Shown: positions 25,261 to 32,984 of the stretch, in pieces
How positions within the stretch are numbered: position 1 is the first letter of the stretch
Layout of the letters: each line of letters opens with the position of its first letter
Assembly (NCBI RefSeq): GCF_900113175.1
Contig: NZ_FOOK01000027.1
Span: forward strand, 1-48,260
Direction: 5' to 3'
DNA length: 48,260 nt
Origin: Planifilum fulgidum
Lineage (GTDB): Bacteria > Bacillota > Bacilli > Thermoactinomycetales > DSM-44946
Made by a program: the position numbers and the translations under genes
Notes under the pieces: model-generated
What the model was told of the DNA's origin: nothing
Database searches by the model: none
The model's input: the letters and a program-made list of their open reading frames with translations, nothing else

Positions 25261-26415
25261 ATGGGAAAACGCTATGACGTGATCGTCGTCGGTGCCGGAT
25301 CCGTCGGGATGGCGGCAGGCTATTTTCTCGCCAAAAGGGGGATTCGGGTCCTGATGGTCGATGCTCACAACCCGCCCCACGCCGACGGCAGCCACCACGG
25401 GGAGACGCGGATCATCCGCCACGCTTACGGTGAGGGGCGGGAGTACATCCCCCTGGCCCTCAGGGCGCAACAGCTGTGGTATGAACTGGAGGAGGAAGCG
25501 GGGGAAAAGCTGTTTGCCAAGACGGGCGTCCTGGGGGTCGGCTTTCCCGGCTCTTCCTTCATCCAGGAAGTGATCGCCGGTGCAAAGGCCCATTCCCTCC
25601 CCCTCGAGCGGCTGTCTTCGGCAGAGATCATGCGGCGCTGGCCGGGGATCGCGATACCGGAAAGCTTTATCGGATGCCTGGAACCCGATGCGGGAGTGCT
25701 GTTCAGCGAAGCCTGCCTCCGCGCTTTCCGGCGGCGCGCCCTCGACCTGGGCGCCGAACTCCTGACAAGCTCCCCCGTCCTGACCATCGAAGGGGAAGCC
25801 GGCGGCATCACCGTGCGGACCCGGGAAGGCGTCTTCCACGGGGAGCGGGCGATCGTCTCCGCCGGGGCCTGGGCGGGCAAACTGTTGTCCGATCTCTCCC
25901 TGCCCCTCACGCCCGTGCGGAAAACGGTCGGCTGGTTTCGGTGCGATGAACGGCTGTACGACTCCCGCCGCTTTCCCGCTTTCTTCTTCGATTTTCCGGA
26001 GGAACAGTATTACGGTTTTCCCAGCTTCGAAGGAAGCGGGGTCAAGGTGGGGCGTCACGACGGCGGGCCTCCCATCGATCCGGACCGGTTCGACCGCACC
26101 TTCGGCGGCGCACCGGAAGACGAGGGGGATTTGCGCCGATTCCTGGAGCGAACGCTGCCGCAGGCCGCCGGCAAACGTCTGCGCGGCTCGGTTTGCATCT
26201 ATACCCGGACGCCGGATGAACACTTCATCATCGATCGCCATCCGGAAGACAAACGGATCCTCATCGCCGCCGGTTTGACGGGCCACGGCTTCAAATTCTC
26301 CAGCGCCCTCGGCGAGGCGCTGTGTCAATGGATCACCGCCGGAAAACCCGGGCTGGACCTGTCCCTCTTCTCCCTGGACCGTCCCGCCCTGCGAAAAGGG
26401 GGTAAAAACCTTTAA
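25261..26415 (+). CDS. Monomeric sarcosine oxidase / N-methyl amino acid oxidase
   Basis: A 384-residue FAD enzyme of the MSOX/MTOX family that oxidatively demethylates sarcosine or other N-methyl amino acids, giving formaldehyde and H2O2. The N-terminal Rossmann motif is VIVVGAGSVGMAAGYFLAKRG, written in two parts as VIVVGAGSVGM and AAGYFLAKRG. GSHHGETRIIRHAYGEGREY follows, as in MSOX. Near residue 315, SVCIYTRTPDEHFIID holds the cysteine that in this family links covalently to FAD. GLTGHGFKFSSALGEAL is the C-terminal flavin-binding segment. Sarcosine is the likeliest substrate, but the family also takes pipecolate and N-methyltryptophan. Confidence 0.92.
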   Translation: MGKRYDVIVVGAGSVGMAAGYFLAKRGIRVLMVDAHNPPHADGSHHGETRIIRHAYGEGREYIPLALRAQQLWYELEEEAGEKLFAKTGVLGVGFPGSSFIQEVIAGAKAHSLPLERLSSAEIMRRWPGIAIPESFIGCLEPDAGVLFSEACLRAFRRRALDLGAELLTSSPVLTIEGEAGGITVRTREGVFHGERAIVSAGAWAGKLLSDLSLPLTPVRKTVGWFRCDERLYDSRRFPAFFFDFPEEQYYGFPSFEGSGVKVGRHDGGPPIDPDRFDRTFGGAPEDEGDLRRFLERTLPQAAGKRLRGSVCIYTRTPDEHFIIDRHPEDKRILIAAGLTGHGFKFSSALGEALCQWITAGKPGLDLSLFSLDRPALRKGGKNL

Positions 26416-26501
26416 GGCGAAGAAGGACACCCCCCCGGACGGGGTCGCAGAAAGGGGAAACGATAAATCCGCGCCCGAAGACCACGCTGTCCATGTTTGC
26501 T

Positions 26502-26529
26502 GAACGGCCCTTCGAACGAAGGGCCGTTC
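26502..26529. terminator. Bidirectional terminator between convergent genes
   Basis: GAACGGCCCTTCG and CGAAGGGCCGTTC form a 13-bp perfect stem with a two-base loop, between the convergent oxidase and radical SAM genes. The flanking T-runs are weak. Confidence 0.6.
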
Positions 26530-26579
26530 GGCTTTGCGGGGGGATCGTCGCCCGAAAACCGGGCTGTCGCAGCCCTGTG

Positions 26580-28355
26580 TCACGTAGCCGTTGAGGAACC
26601 GGCCAGGCCGAGCCGGGCCAGGGGGGCGGTAAAGGCTTTTCCCTTCCCCTTCTCCGAATCATAATGGACGATCAAACAGCACGGCTCCCGGCGAATGACG
26701 CCCGTCGCCCGGTAGTGCGCAAGATCGAAGGGCAGCACCTCCAGCCGGCAATGTTTGACCAGTTTCTGTTCCGTAAGGCGCAGGGCGGCAAAGTCCGCCG
26801 AGACGGCCTCGGGTTCCGCGGCCAGGCGGCGAAGCAGGGCCTGTCGCTCCCCCTTGTCCATCCCCTCCCACCACACGGAGCGCGGACGATGTTTGAAATG
26901 GGTCAGGTAATCGTATTTCATGAACCCCTCGATCACGGGCAGGTTGGGGGTTCCCCGGTCCCGCAGAAATTGGCGCAGGCGGAGAAAGAGATCCTCCAAC
27001 TGATGACCGATGCGCATCCACCCCCGCTTCTCCCAGTAATCCCCGAAGGACTGGAAAAAGTCGAAGGGCGTCTCAAACTCGTTTCGGGTCAAAAATTTGA
27101 CCGTCTCGTCGAGGTGATGGGAGTTCCAGTACTTTTCCAGAATGTCCTCGGCCCGCTTGATGCGGATCATGTCGTCAAAGGAGAGCACCTTGCTGGAAAG
27201 CACTTCGTAGGGGGCGCGGTCGATGTAGACATAGCCGTGTTTTTCCGCCTCGCGCCGCAGACCCGTGCCGCGGAGAAGCTTCAGAAAGCCCAGCTGCAGC
27301 TCCTCCGGTTCCAGGGCGAACACGTCGTTGAACGTCTTTTTGAAGGAAGTGTAATCCTCCTCCGGCAATCCGGCGATCAAGTCCAGATGCTGGATGATCT
27401 TCCCGCCCTCCCGGAGGGCGCGCACGGTGCGGGCCAATTTTTCAAAGTTCTGCCGCCGCTGGATCAGTTCGTTGGTGAGGGGATTGGTCGACTGAACGCC
27501 GATCTCGAAGCGGAAAATGCCCGGCGGCGCGTTTTCGTTCAGAAAACGGACGATCTCCGGCCGAAGGATATCGGCGGTGATCTCGAACTGAAACACGCAT
27601 CCGCCATGGTTGTCGATCAAAAAGCGGAACAACTCCAGGGCGAAGGTGCGGTGAATGTTGAAGGTTCGGTCGACGAACTTGATCGTTTTGGCCCCGTTTT
27701 GAATCAGGTACAGGATGTCTTCCTTGATCCGGTCGATATCGAAATAACGCACCCCGCTCTCAATGGAAGAAAGGCAGAACTGGCAGCGAAAGGGACAGCC
27801 GCGACTGGTCTCCATGTACACGATGCGCTTGGAGAGGTGCGGCCGATCCTCAGGGAAGCGGTACGGCGTGGGAATCCGGTGCAAATCCAGCTTGGGGCGC
27901 GGCGGATTGATGATGACGCCACCGTCCCCGCCGCGGCGGGCAAGACCCAAAACGTCCCGGAAGTTTCCCCCTCCGGCCAGTTCCTCCAGCAGCTCTTTGA
28001 AGGTTTCCTCTCCCTCCCCGTAAACGATGAAGTCCGCCTCGGGGATGCGCCGGAACCAGTGCTCGATGTCGTAGGAGACCTCCGGTCCGCCGAGAACGAT
28101 TTTCACGTCGGGCCTCACCTTCTTCAGGATGCTTAGGACCGGAATCGTCTCCTCGATGTTCCAGATGTAGCAGCTGAAGCCCACCACGTCGGGGGCCTCC
28201 CGGTACAGGTCCATGGCGATGTTCATCGCCGGATCCTTGATGGTGTATTCCTTGATGGTCACCGGAAACTCCGGTTCGGCGAAGCTTTTCAAATAGCGCA
28301 GCGCCAAACAGGTGTGAATGTATTTGGCATTCAGCGTGGCCACGACGACTTTCAT
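26580..28355 (-). CDS. B12-binding radical SAM protein (DUF4080-like)
   Basis: A 591-residue class B radical SAM enzyme. Residues 1-135 form a cobalamin-binding Rossmann domain (VVVATLNAKYIHTCLALRYL, GFSCYIWNIEE, VLGGPEVSYD). The Fe-S site CPFRCQFC (C-x3-C-x2-C) lies near residue 205 after YMETSRG, with the TIM-barrel strands to about 400. A C-terminal domain of about 190 residues follows, as in DUF4080 proteins. Relatives methylate unactivated carbons or remodel tRNA and peptides; no substrate is known for this subgroup. ATG 28355 follows AAAGGTGAT. It is monocistronic by context. Confidence 0.9.
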   Translation of the reverse strand: MKVVVATLNAKYIHTCLALRYLKSFAEPEFPVTIKEYTIKDPAMNIAMDLYREAPDVVGFSCYIWNIEETIPVLSILKKVRPDVKIVLGGPEVSYDIEHWFRRIPEADFIVYGEGEETFKELLEELAGGGNFRDVLGLARRGGDGGVIINPPRPKLDLHRIPTPYRFPEDRPHLSKRIVYMETSRGCPFRCQFCLSSIESGVRYFDIDRIKEDILYLIQNGAKTIKFVDRTFNIHRTFALELFRFLIDNHGGCVFQFEITADILRPEIVRFLNENAPPGIFRFEIGVQSTNPLTNELIQRRQNFEKLARTVRALREGGKIIQHLDLIAGLPEEDYTSFKKTFNDVFALEPEELQLGFLKLLRGTGLRREAEKHGYVYIDRAPYEVLSSKVLSFDDMIRIKRAEDILEKYWNSHHLDETVKFLTRNEFETPFDFFQSFGDYWEKRGWMRIGHQLEDLFLRLRQFLRDRGTPNLPVIEGFMKYDYLTHFKHRPRSVWWEGMDKGERQALLRRLAAEPEAVSADFAALRLTEQKLVKHCRLEVLPFDLAHYRATGVIRREPCCLIVHYDSEKGKGKAFTAPLARLGLAGSSTAT

Positions 28356-28568
28356 GGATATCACCTTTAACCATAAAAGATGTTAGATCATCCCCGCGAA
28401 AACACCGACAAGCGGACGCCAAAAAGCGCTTGCAAGGCATGCGGCTTCTCATTGCAAAGGGTGCAGATCGCAATGCTTTTCATTCGCAAGAGCTCGAAAT
28501 CGTCCATTCGAATCCGAAAGGATAACCAGCGCAGGTGGCCATCCCCCCGCGAGCGGGTATATATCCCC

Positions 28569-28862
28569 TCATCGCTTCTTCAAATGTCTCCGCAAATACT
28601 TCTCCTTCGCTTCCTGAACTCGCCTGATAAATTCTTCCGCCCGCCTCATCGGAGGAATTTCCGACAACAAAGAAGAGACCGCTGCCGTCGAGGCATTGAA
28701 AGCCGATTCACCTGCGGCGGGACTTACAAAATAAAAACCACAGCCGGGATAAAAGTAAAACACGGGATGATTGTCCCCGGCAAGCGCCGAAACACGCTCC
28801 AGCCAAAACCATGCCTGTTTTATTTCTCGGCGATATGGATGACGATGGTGGAATCGTCTCAT
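28569..28862 (-). pseudogene. Possible remnant of a small gene
   Basis: A minus-strand frame of 97 residues whose second half looks coding: YPGCGFYFVSPAAGESAFN and SEIPPMRRAEEFIRRVQEAK, then a basic end. The upstream part seems to continue in another frame (DDSTIVIHIAEK-like reading near 28830-28880), so it may be a frameshifted gene. I recognise no family. The surrounding 28365-28970 region holds nothing else I can support. Confidence 0.3.
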
Positions 28863-28970
28863 CCTTGACGGGAAACACCTTCCGGCCGAACCGTTTTTTA
28901 CTCCACCCTGACGGCTTTCGCGGGCTCAAACGTCAACGTAACGGATTTGCTCCTTTGTTTCAACATTTTT

Positions 28971-28999
28971 TTGCACAACTCCCGTGTCTTAAGTATAAT
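28971..28999 (+). promoter_or_regulatory. Strong orphan promoter with a structured leader
   Basis: TTGCAC (28971-28976) and TATAAT (28994-28999) with a 17-base spacer form a near-ideal vegetative promoter. No gene follows for 320 bases. The transcript would contain a GCCGCTT/AAGCGGC hairpin (from about 29025) and a GCGGGGA/TCCCC hairpin near 29140, before reaching the merR promoter at 29253. It could serve a small RNA, a long leader of the efflux operon, or a lost gene. Confidence 0.5.
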
Positions 29000-29252
29000 C
29001 ATGAAGTTTTCCGGGCACTAGTCGGCCGCTTCGGATGATCCCGGTCCCGCAAGCGGCTGGATCCTCCAACGGTTGGGGAAGGCTAAGGGACAACATGGTG
29101 CCTCCTATCATCTCTTCAAGCAGCCCTTCAAGCGGGGAGCCGCTCCCCCCGCATCGCCAAAGACGAATGCATCGGACAGAATCCAGCGATCATGAAGTAT
29201 GCCTGAAGCTACCCCAAGGGCGGCAGTCAAGACCGGCTTTCACCGCACCCCC

Positions 29253-29283
29253 TTGACCCTCACCTTGGCGTAAGGGTTTATCA
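29253..29283 (+). promoter_or_regulatory. MerR-type promoter and operator of the efflux operon
   Basis: TTGACC (29253-29258) and TTATCA (29278-29283) are 19 bases apart, the lengthened spacer typical of MerR-activated promoters. ACCCTCAC and GTAAGGGT (29256-29277) form an inverted repeat (7 of 8 matching) that occupies the spacer. This fits control by the MerR protein encoded 37 bases downstream. Confidence 0.75.
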
Positions 29284-29319
29284 TACGATTGCGGAATCCC
29301 TTCGAAGGGAGAGAAACCG

Positions 29320-30105
29320 ATGTACCGGGTCGGAGAGCTTTCCCGGATCACCAACGTGAGCATACGGACCCTCCATTATTACGATGAAATCGGCCTGTTG
29401 AAACCGTCAAGGATATCGGAAGCGGGCTACCGATACTACACCAAGGATGACCTCGTCAAACTGCAGCAAATCATCGTCCTCAAAAAGTTGGGATTCAAAC
29501 TTTGCCAAATAAAAGAAATGACGCAGGTGACCGCGGACAAGGCCGAGAAAGCGCAGCGGTGGATGGAAATCTTCGATATGGAAATCGAGAAAATCCGGGA
29601 AGAAAAGCGAAGGCTGGAACTTCTGGAACGAAGCCTCCACGTCATCCGCCATTCCCTTGAACTGACGGGAGATGTTTCCAACGACGAGATCCTGGCCATT
29701 ATTCAGTCGATCCAGCTGAATGACGCGGATAGCTTTCTATCCCGCCACTTTACGGAAGAAGAACAGGAAATCCTGCTTCGGCAATTGCCGGATCTGACAG
29801 CTCGCGATGAAAAGACGGAAAAATGGATCAAGCTGCTGAAAAAAATCCGCCAAACCAAGAGTGAACCGATCGACTCCCCCGTTTCGCAACGGCTGGCGGA
29901 GGAAATCATGCGTTTCATCCGCGAGCATCTGCAAATGGAAGATTCACTGATCGACAAATATTGGGAAAAGATCAAGCCGGAGGACGGACAGCCGGAAAAG
30001 GTGATCGGCCTGGATAAGGAAACCATGGAGTACATCGAGCAAATTCTCGACTGGTATCAGAAACACGAAGAGGGGAGCAAAGGCCATGGGAAAGAAATCC
30101 GTTAG
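29320..30105 (+). CDS. MerR-family regulator with a long C-terminal domain
   Basis: Likely ligand-responsive activator of the following efflux genes. The DNA-binding domain is at residues 1-70 (YRVGELSRITNVSIRTLHYY, EIGLLKPSRI, GYRYYTKDDL), then a dimerisation coiled coil to about 115. A helical domain from 125 to 255, acidic and rich in aromatic residues, resembles the drug-binding domains of TipA/Mta-like regulators. At 261 residues it is as long as those proteins. GGGAGAG precedes ATG. Its gene overlaps the first SMR gene by 20 bases, so the three are one operon. The inducer is unknown. Confidence 0.9.
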   Translation: MYRVGELSRITNVSIRTLHYYDEIGLLKPSRISEAGYRYYTKDDLVKLQQIIVLKKLGFKLCQIKEMTQVTADKAEKAQRWMEIFDMEIEKIREEKRRLELLERSLHVIRHSLELTGDVSNDEILAIIQSIQLNDADSFLSRHFTEEEQEILLRQLPDLTARDEKTEKWIKLLKKIRQTKSEPIDSPVSQRLAEEIMRFIREHLQMEDSLIDKYWEKIKPEDGQPEKVIGLDKETMEYIEQILDWYQKHEEGSKGHGKEIR

Positions 30106-30787
30106 GGCGTCGGCAAGATGGGACCTTTTCCTCTACCATCTGGTCCTCTTTGTCACCATGCACTGTGTGTTTGCCGCATTTTTCGGCGTCCAGCCGCTGT
30201 CGCAGATCGGCAGTGAATCCTATTTGGACCACATTCAAGAGAACTTTTTGAATCACGGCGTCAATATCTACCGGAACCCATCGGCCAATGAGATCAGCAA
30301 CATCTGGAAGTCCATTCTCCTCATTCACCTCATTTTGGACATCATCGAAACCATCTTTCCCCGGAAGAAAAAAACACCCGACCGACATCTTCAAAAAGAC
30401 GAGGGAATTGTTGAAAAGGCCGGCGAGAAGGCGGCGACGGACAAAAAACCGGATAAAAATCCGGGGGCGGCATGGGTTTATCTCCTGCTCGCCGGCTTGC
30501 TGGAAATCATCTGGGCCACTGCTCTGAAGATGGATATGCTGGGGGGACCGCTGATCCTTGCGCTGATCCTCAGCTTTGACTTGCTGATAAAAGCCGTAAG
30601 GCGGTTGGGGGTCGGCACCGCCTATGCCGTGTTCACGGGAATCGGAACCGCGGGACTTGTCCTGGTGGATATCGCATTTTTCAGGGAGACATGGGACTTT
30701 CTGAAGGTGTTTTTCATCTCGCTGCTCGTCCTTTTTATCATCGGATTGAAATGGACGTCCGACAGTCGGGGAGGTTCTCACCCATGA
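30086..30787 (+). CDS. SMR-family efflux protein with an extra N-terminal membrane domain
   Basis: Residues 128-230 form a four-helix SMR transporter (WVYLLLAGLLEIIWATALK with the essential E140, then GVGTAYAVFTGIGTAGLVLV). Ahead of it lies an unusual 125-residue extension: two hydrophobic segments (about 15-34 and 75-91) around a polar loop, then a lysine-rich linker. Ordinary SMR proteins have only about 105-110 residues. SMR proteins exchange cationic drugs or guanidinium for protons. This one is paired with the next gene, as in EbrAB or YkkCD. The tryptophan three residues after E140 is also found in guanidinium exporters; specificity is not proven. Confidence 0.85.
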   Translation: MGKKSVRASARWDLFLYHLVLFVTMHCVFAAFFGVQPLSQIGSESYLDHIQENFLNHGVNIYRNPSANEISNIWKSILLIHLILDIIETIFPRKKKTPDRHLQKDEGIVEKAGEKAATDKKPDKNPGAAWVYLLLAGLLEIIWATALKMDMLGGPLILALILSFDLLIKAVRRLGVGTAYAVFTGIGTAGLVLVDIAFFRETWDFLKVFFISLLVLFIIGLKWTSDSRGGSHP

Positions 30788-31098
30788 GCTGGATCTGTTT
30801 GGTGCTGGCCGGCTTGACCGAAGTGGCCGGTGTCGTCGGCCTCAAAAAAGTATCTGAAAAAGGAAGTTGGTTCACGTATCTGCTGATGATCGGCGGTTTT
30901 CTCGTCAGCCTCACATTGCTGCGCGTATCCCTGGAAGCGATCCCGTTGTCCATCGCTTATGCCGTCTGGACGGGAATCGGAACGACGGTAGCGGCGGTGG
31001 TCGGCATCCTGTTCTTCCATGAATCGAAAAGCCCGGGACGCATCCTGTGCATGCTGGGGATCATCGCCTGCATCATCGGCCTGAGATGGATCGCGTAA
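30784..31098 (+). CDS. SMR-family efflux protein, second subunit
   Basis: A 104-residue four-helix SMR protein with essential E13 (LAGLTEVAGVVGLKKV) and the central SIAYAVWTGIGTTVAAVVGI. Its start overlaps the previous stop (ATGA), so the two subunits are made together and probably form a heterodimer. Normal length, with no extension. It ends the operon; a terminator follows at 31251. Confidence 0.92.
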   Translation: MSWICLVLAGLTEVAGVVGLKKVSEKGSWFTYLLMIGGFLVSLTLLRVSLEAIPLSIAYAVWTGIGTTVAAVVGILFFHESKSPGRILCMLGIIACIIGLRWIA

Positions 31099-31250
31099 CC
31101 ATCCTTTCTTTGCTATTGTTCCAGGCACTCGGATCTTTTGTAAAAGTCCAGGACGCGCCGTCGACGAATCGGTGACCTTTTTTTGAAATCCGCAGGGCGA
31201 AGATACCGGACGCCGGCGGACTCTTCCCCTCCGTCCTTGCCCATCATTGC

Positions 31251-31283
31251 GGAGGCGCTTTTGGTGCGCCTCCCCCCTTCTTT
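31251..31283 (+). terminator. Terminator of the SMR operon
   Basis: GGAGGCGC and GCGCCTCC form an eight-bp stem with loop TTTTGGT, followed by CCCCTTCTTT. The 31099-31434 gap has no supported gene. Confidence 0.65.
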
Positions 31284-31434
31284 GCCGCTCAACTTTCGCC
31301 ATTTAGGCATTCGGGGGAACACCGCCCAAAAAAATTCCCTCGCCCATCCGGCCGACGAGGGTTACTGGCCCAATATCCGTCCGCTTTCTCCCGTATATGT
31401 GCCTGCATCCAACCACATGCTCAAACCGGGGCCT

Positions 31435-32714
31435 TCACCCGGATTTCACCTCCGTCACTCCTGCGGCAATATCCTGCGGAACTTCCACTTTCAGATTCCG
31501 GATGGACCGGGACAAAAGCCCCAGCAGGGACATCGCAGCCACGACGATACCTCCGGCGATGAACGTCCAAGCCGGGCCAAAAGCGGCCACCGCCGTTCCG
31601 GCCAAAGCGAGACCGACGGGGATGGCGGAAAAGGATCCCAGGGAATCGACGCTGCTCACCCGTCCGAGAAGGTGCGAAGGCACGCGCTCCTGGAGCAGAG
31701 TGATCCAGACCACCCCGAAGCATTCCATCAGAAATCCGAGCAGGAAGGCCATGGCGATCAACACGGCAACGGTGGGAATCGCTCCAATGACCAGGGTGGC
31801 GACCCCCATCGCGAACAGCAACAGATACAGGGTGACGCCCGGCCGGGAAATCCTCTGGAAGCGGATGCTCCCCATGAACAGACCGCCCAACACCGCTCCC
31901 GCGCCATAGAGGGTCAACACCAGCCCCAGGATTCCCGCTCCGCCGTCCAACGTTTCCTTCACCAAAAAAAGGGCAGGGCCACATTGAACACCCCGGTCGT
32001 CGCCGCATTGACCAGCGCCGCCACCATGATGGTGATCCACAGCCAGGAAACGGAAAAGGTGTGCTGCAGCCCTTCGCGAATTTCCGACAGGTAGCTCCGG
32101 GAACCTTTCCCCGCCTCCTCTTTTCCCGCTTTCGGACGGTACCGGATCATCGCGATGGCCAACAGGGAGCCGGTCAGACAAAGGGCGTCGATGAGAAAAG
32201 TCATCGCCGCGCCGACCGTCTCCACCAGCACCGCCCCCAGCGCCGGACCCAGGATGACACCGATTTGCCGGCCGATTCCGTTCATCGAGTTGGCGGAAGC
32301 CCGCTTGTCGCGATCGACCAGCTCATGGATGATCACGGTGTAGGCCGGCTGGAAAAAGGCGTCCGCGATCCCGAAGAAGACATAAATGCACAGAACGGAC
32401 CAAAGCTCCACCTTACCAAGGAGCACCAAAGCGGCCAAGAGAACGTTCATCAACGCCCTCACGCCGTCCGACGCAAGGATCACCCCTTTGCGCGAAAACC
32501 GGTCCACCGTGGCGCCGGCAAACAAAGACACCAGAATATTGGGAATAAAAAAGGCCATAAACACAAGAGCCGTCGCCTGGGCGGAGTTGGTTTCGGTGAC
32601 GATCAACCAGACCAGGGCGACCCGGAAAATGTTGTCACCCAGGTGGGAAAGGGTGTGTCCAGTCCACAATAACGAAAAGTTTCGGTTCTTCAGCACCCTG
32701 ACCAGGCGGGGCAT
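31435..32714 (-). pseudogene. MFS efflux transporter split by a one-base frameshift
   Basis: Two minus-strand frames give one 12-helix major facilitator of the DHA3 (macrolide-efflux) type. From ATG 32714 the first half has GDNIFRVALVWLIV, ATVDRFSRKGVILASDGVRA (the loop 2-3 motif) and FFQPAYTVIIHELV, and stops at 31959 after ALPFFW. The second half resumes in another frame with FLVKETLDGGAGILGLVLTL and runs to 31435. The break is a run of seven T residues (31964-31970); eight would restore the frame. The gene is either disrupted, phase-variable or affected by a sequencing error. AGAGGTG lies eight bases before ATG. Confidence 0.8.
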
Positions 32715-32842
32715 ATACAACACACCTCTTTAACGAAAAAATAATGTTTTATGTAAGACAATTTTATTGTACGATGGTTTCAATTTTCTGTCAATCCCAA
32801 CCCTCCGCCCAAGCAAAACGAAGTGGAAAGCAAACACAGAAA

Positions 32843-32874
32843 GGCCTCGCAATCCGGTTGCGCATTGCGAGGCC
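32843..32874 (-). terminator. Terminator of the DASS transporter gene
   Basis: On the minus strand GGCCTCGCAAT and ATTGCGAGGCC form an 11-bp stem with a 10-base loop, followed by TTTCTGTGTTTGCTTT. It lies 110 bases after the transporter stop. Confidence 0.75.
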
Positions 32875-32984
32875 ACGCGGAAAGGAACATGTTCGGCGAT
32901 GGGTCCGTGACCTTCCTTTCCGGAACCCGGGGGATGGGATACGAAATTCGTGGGTCTCAATGGGCTTTTCGCCTTCCCCCTCCA

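Noticed and set aside
29030-29260. Guanidine riboswitch upstream of the SMR operon
   Set aside because: The conserved sequence blocks of guanidine-I could not be found by eye. It is kept only as an unexplained structured leader.
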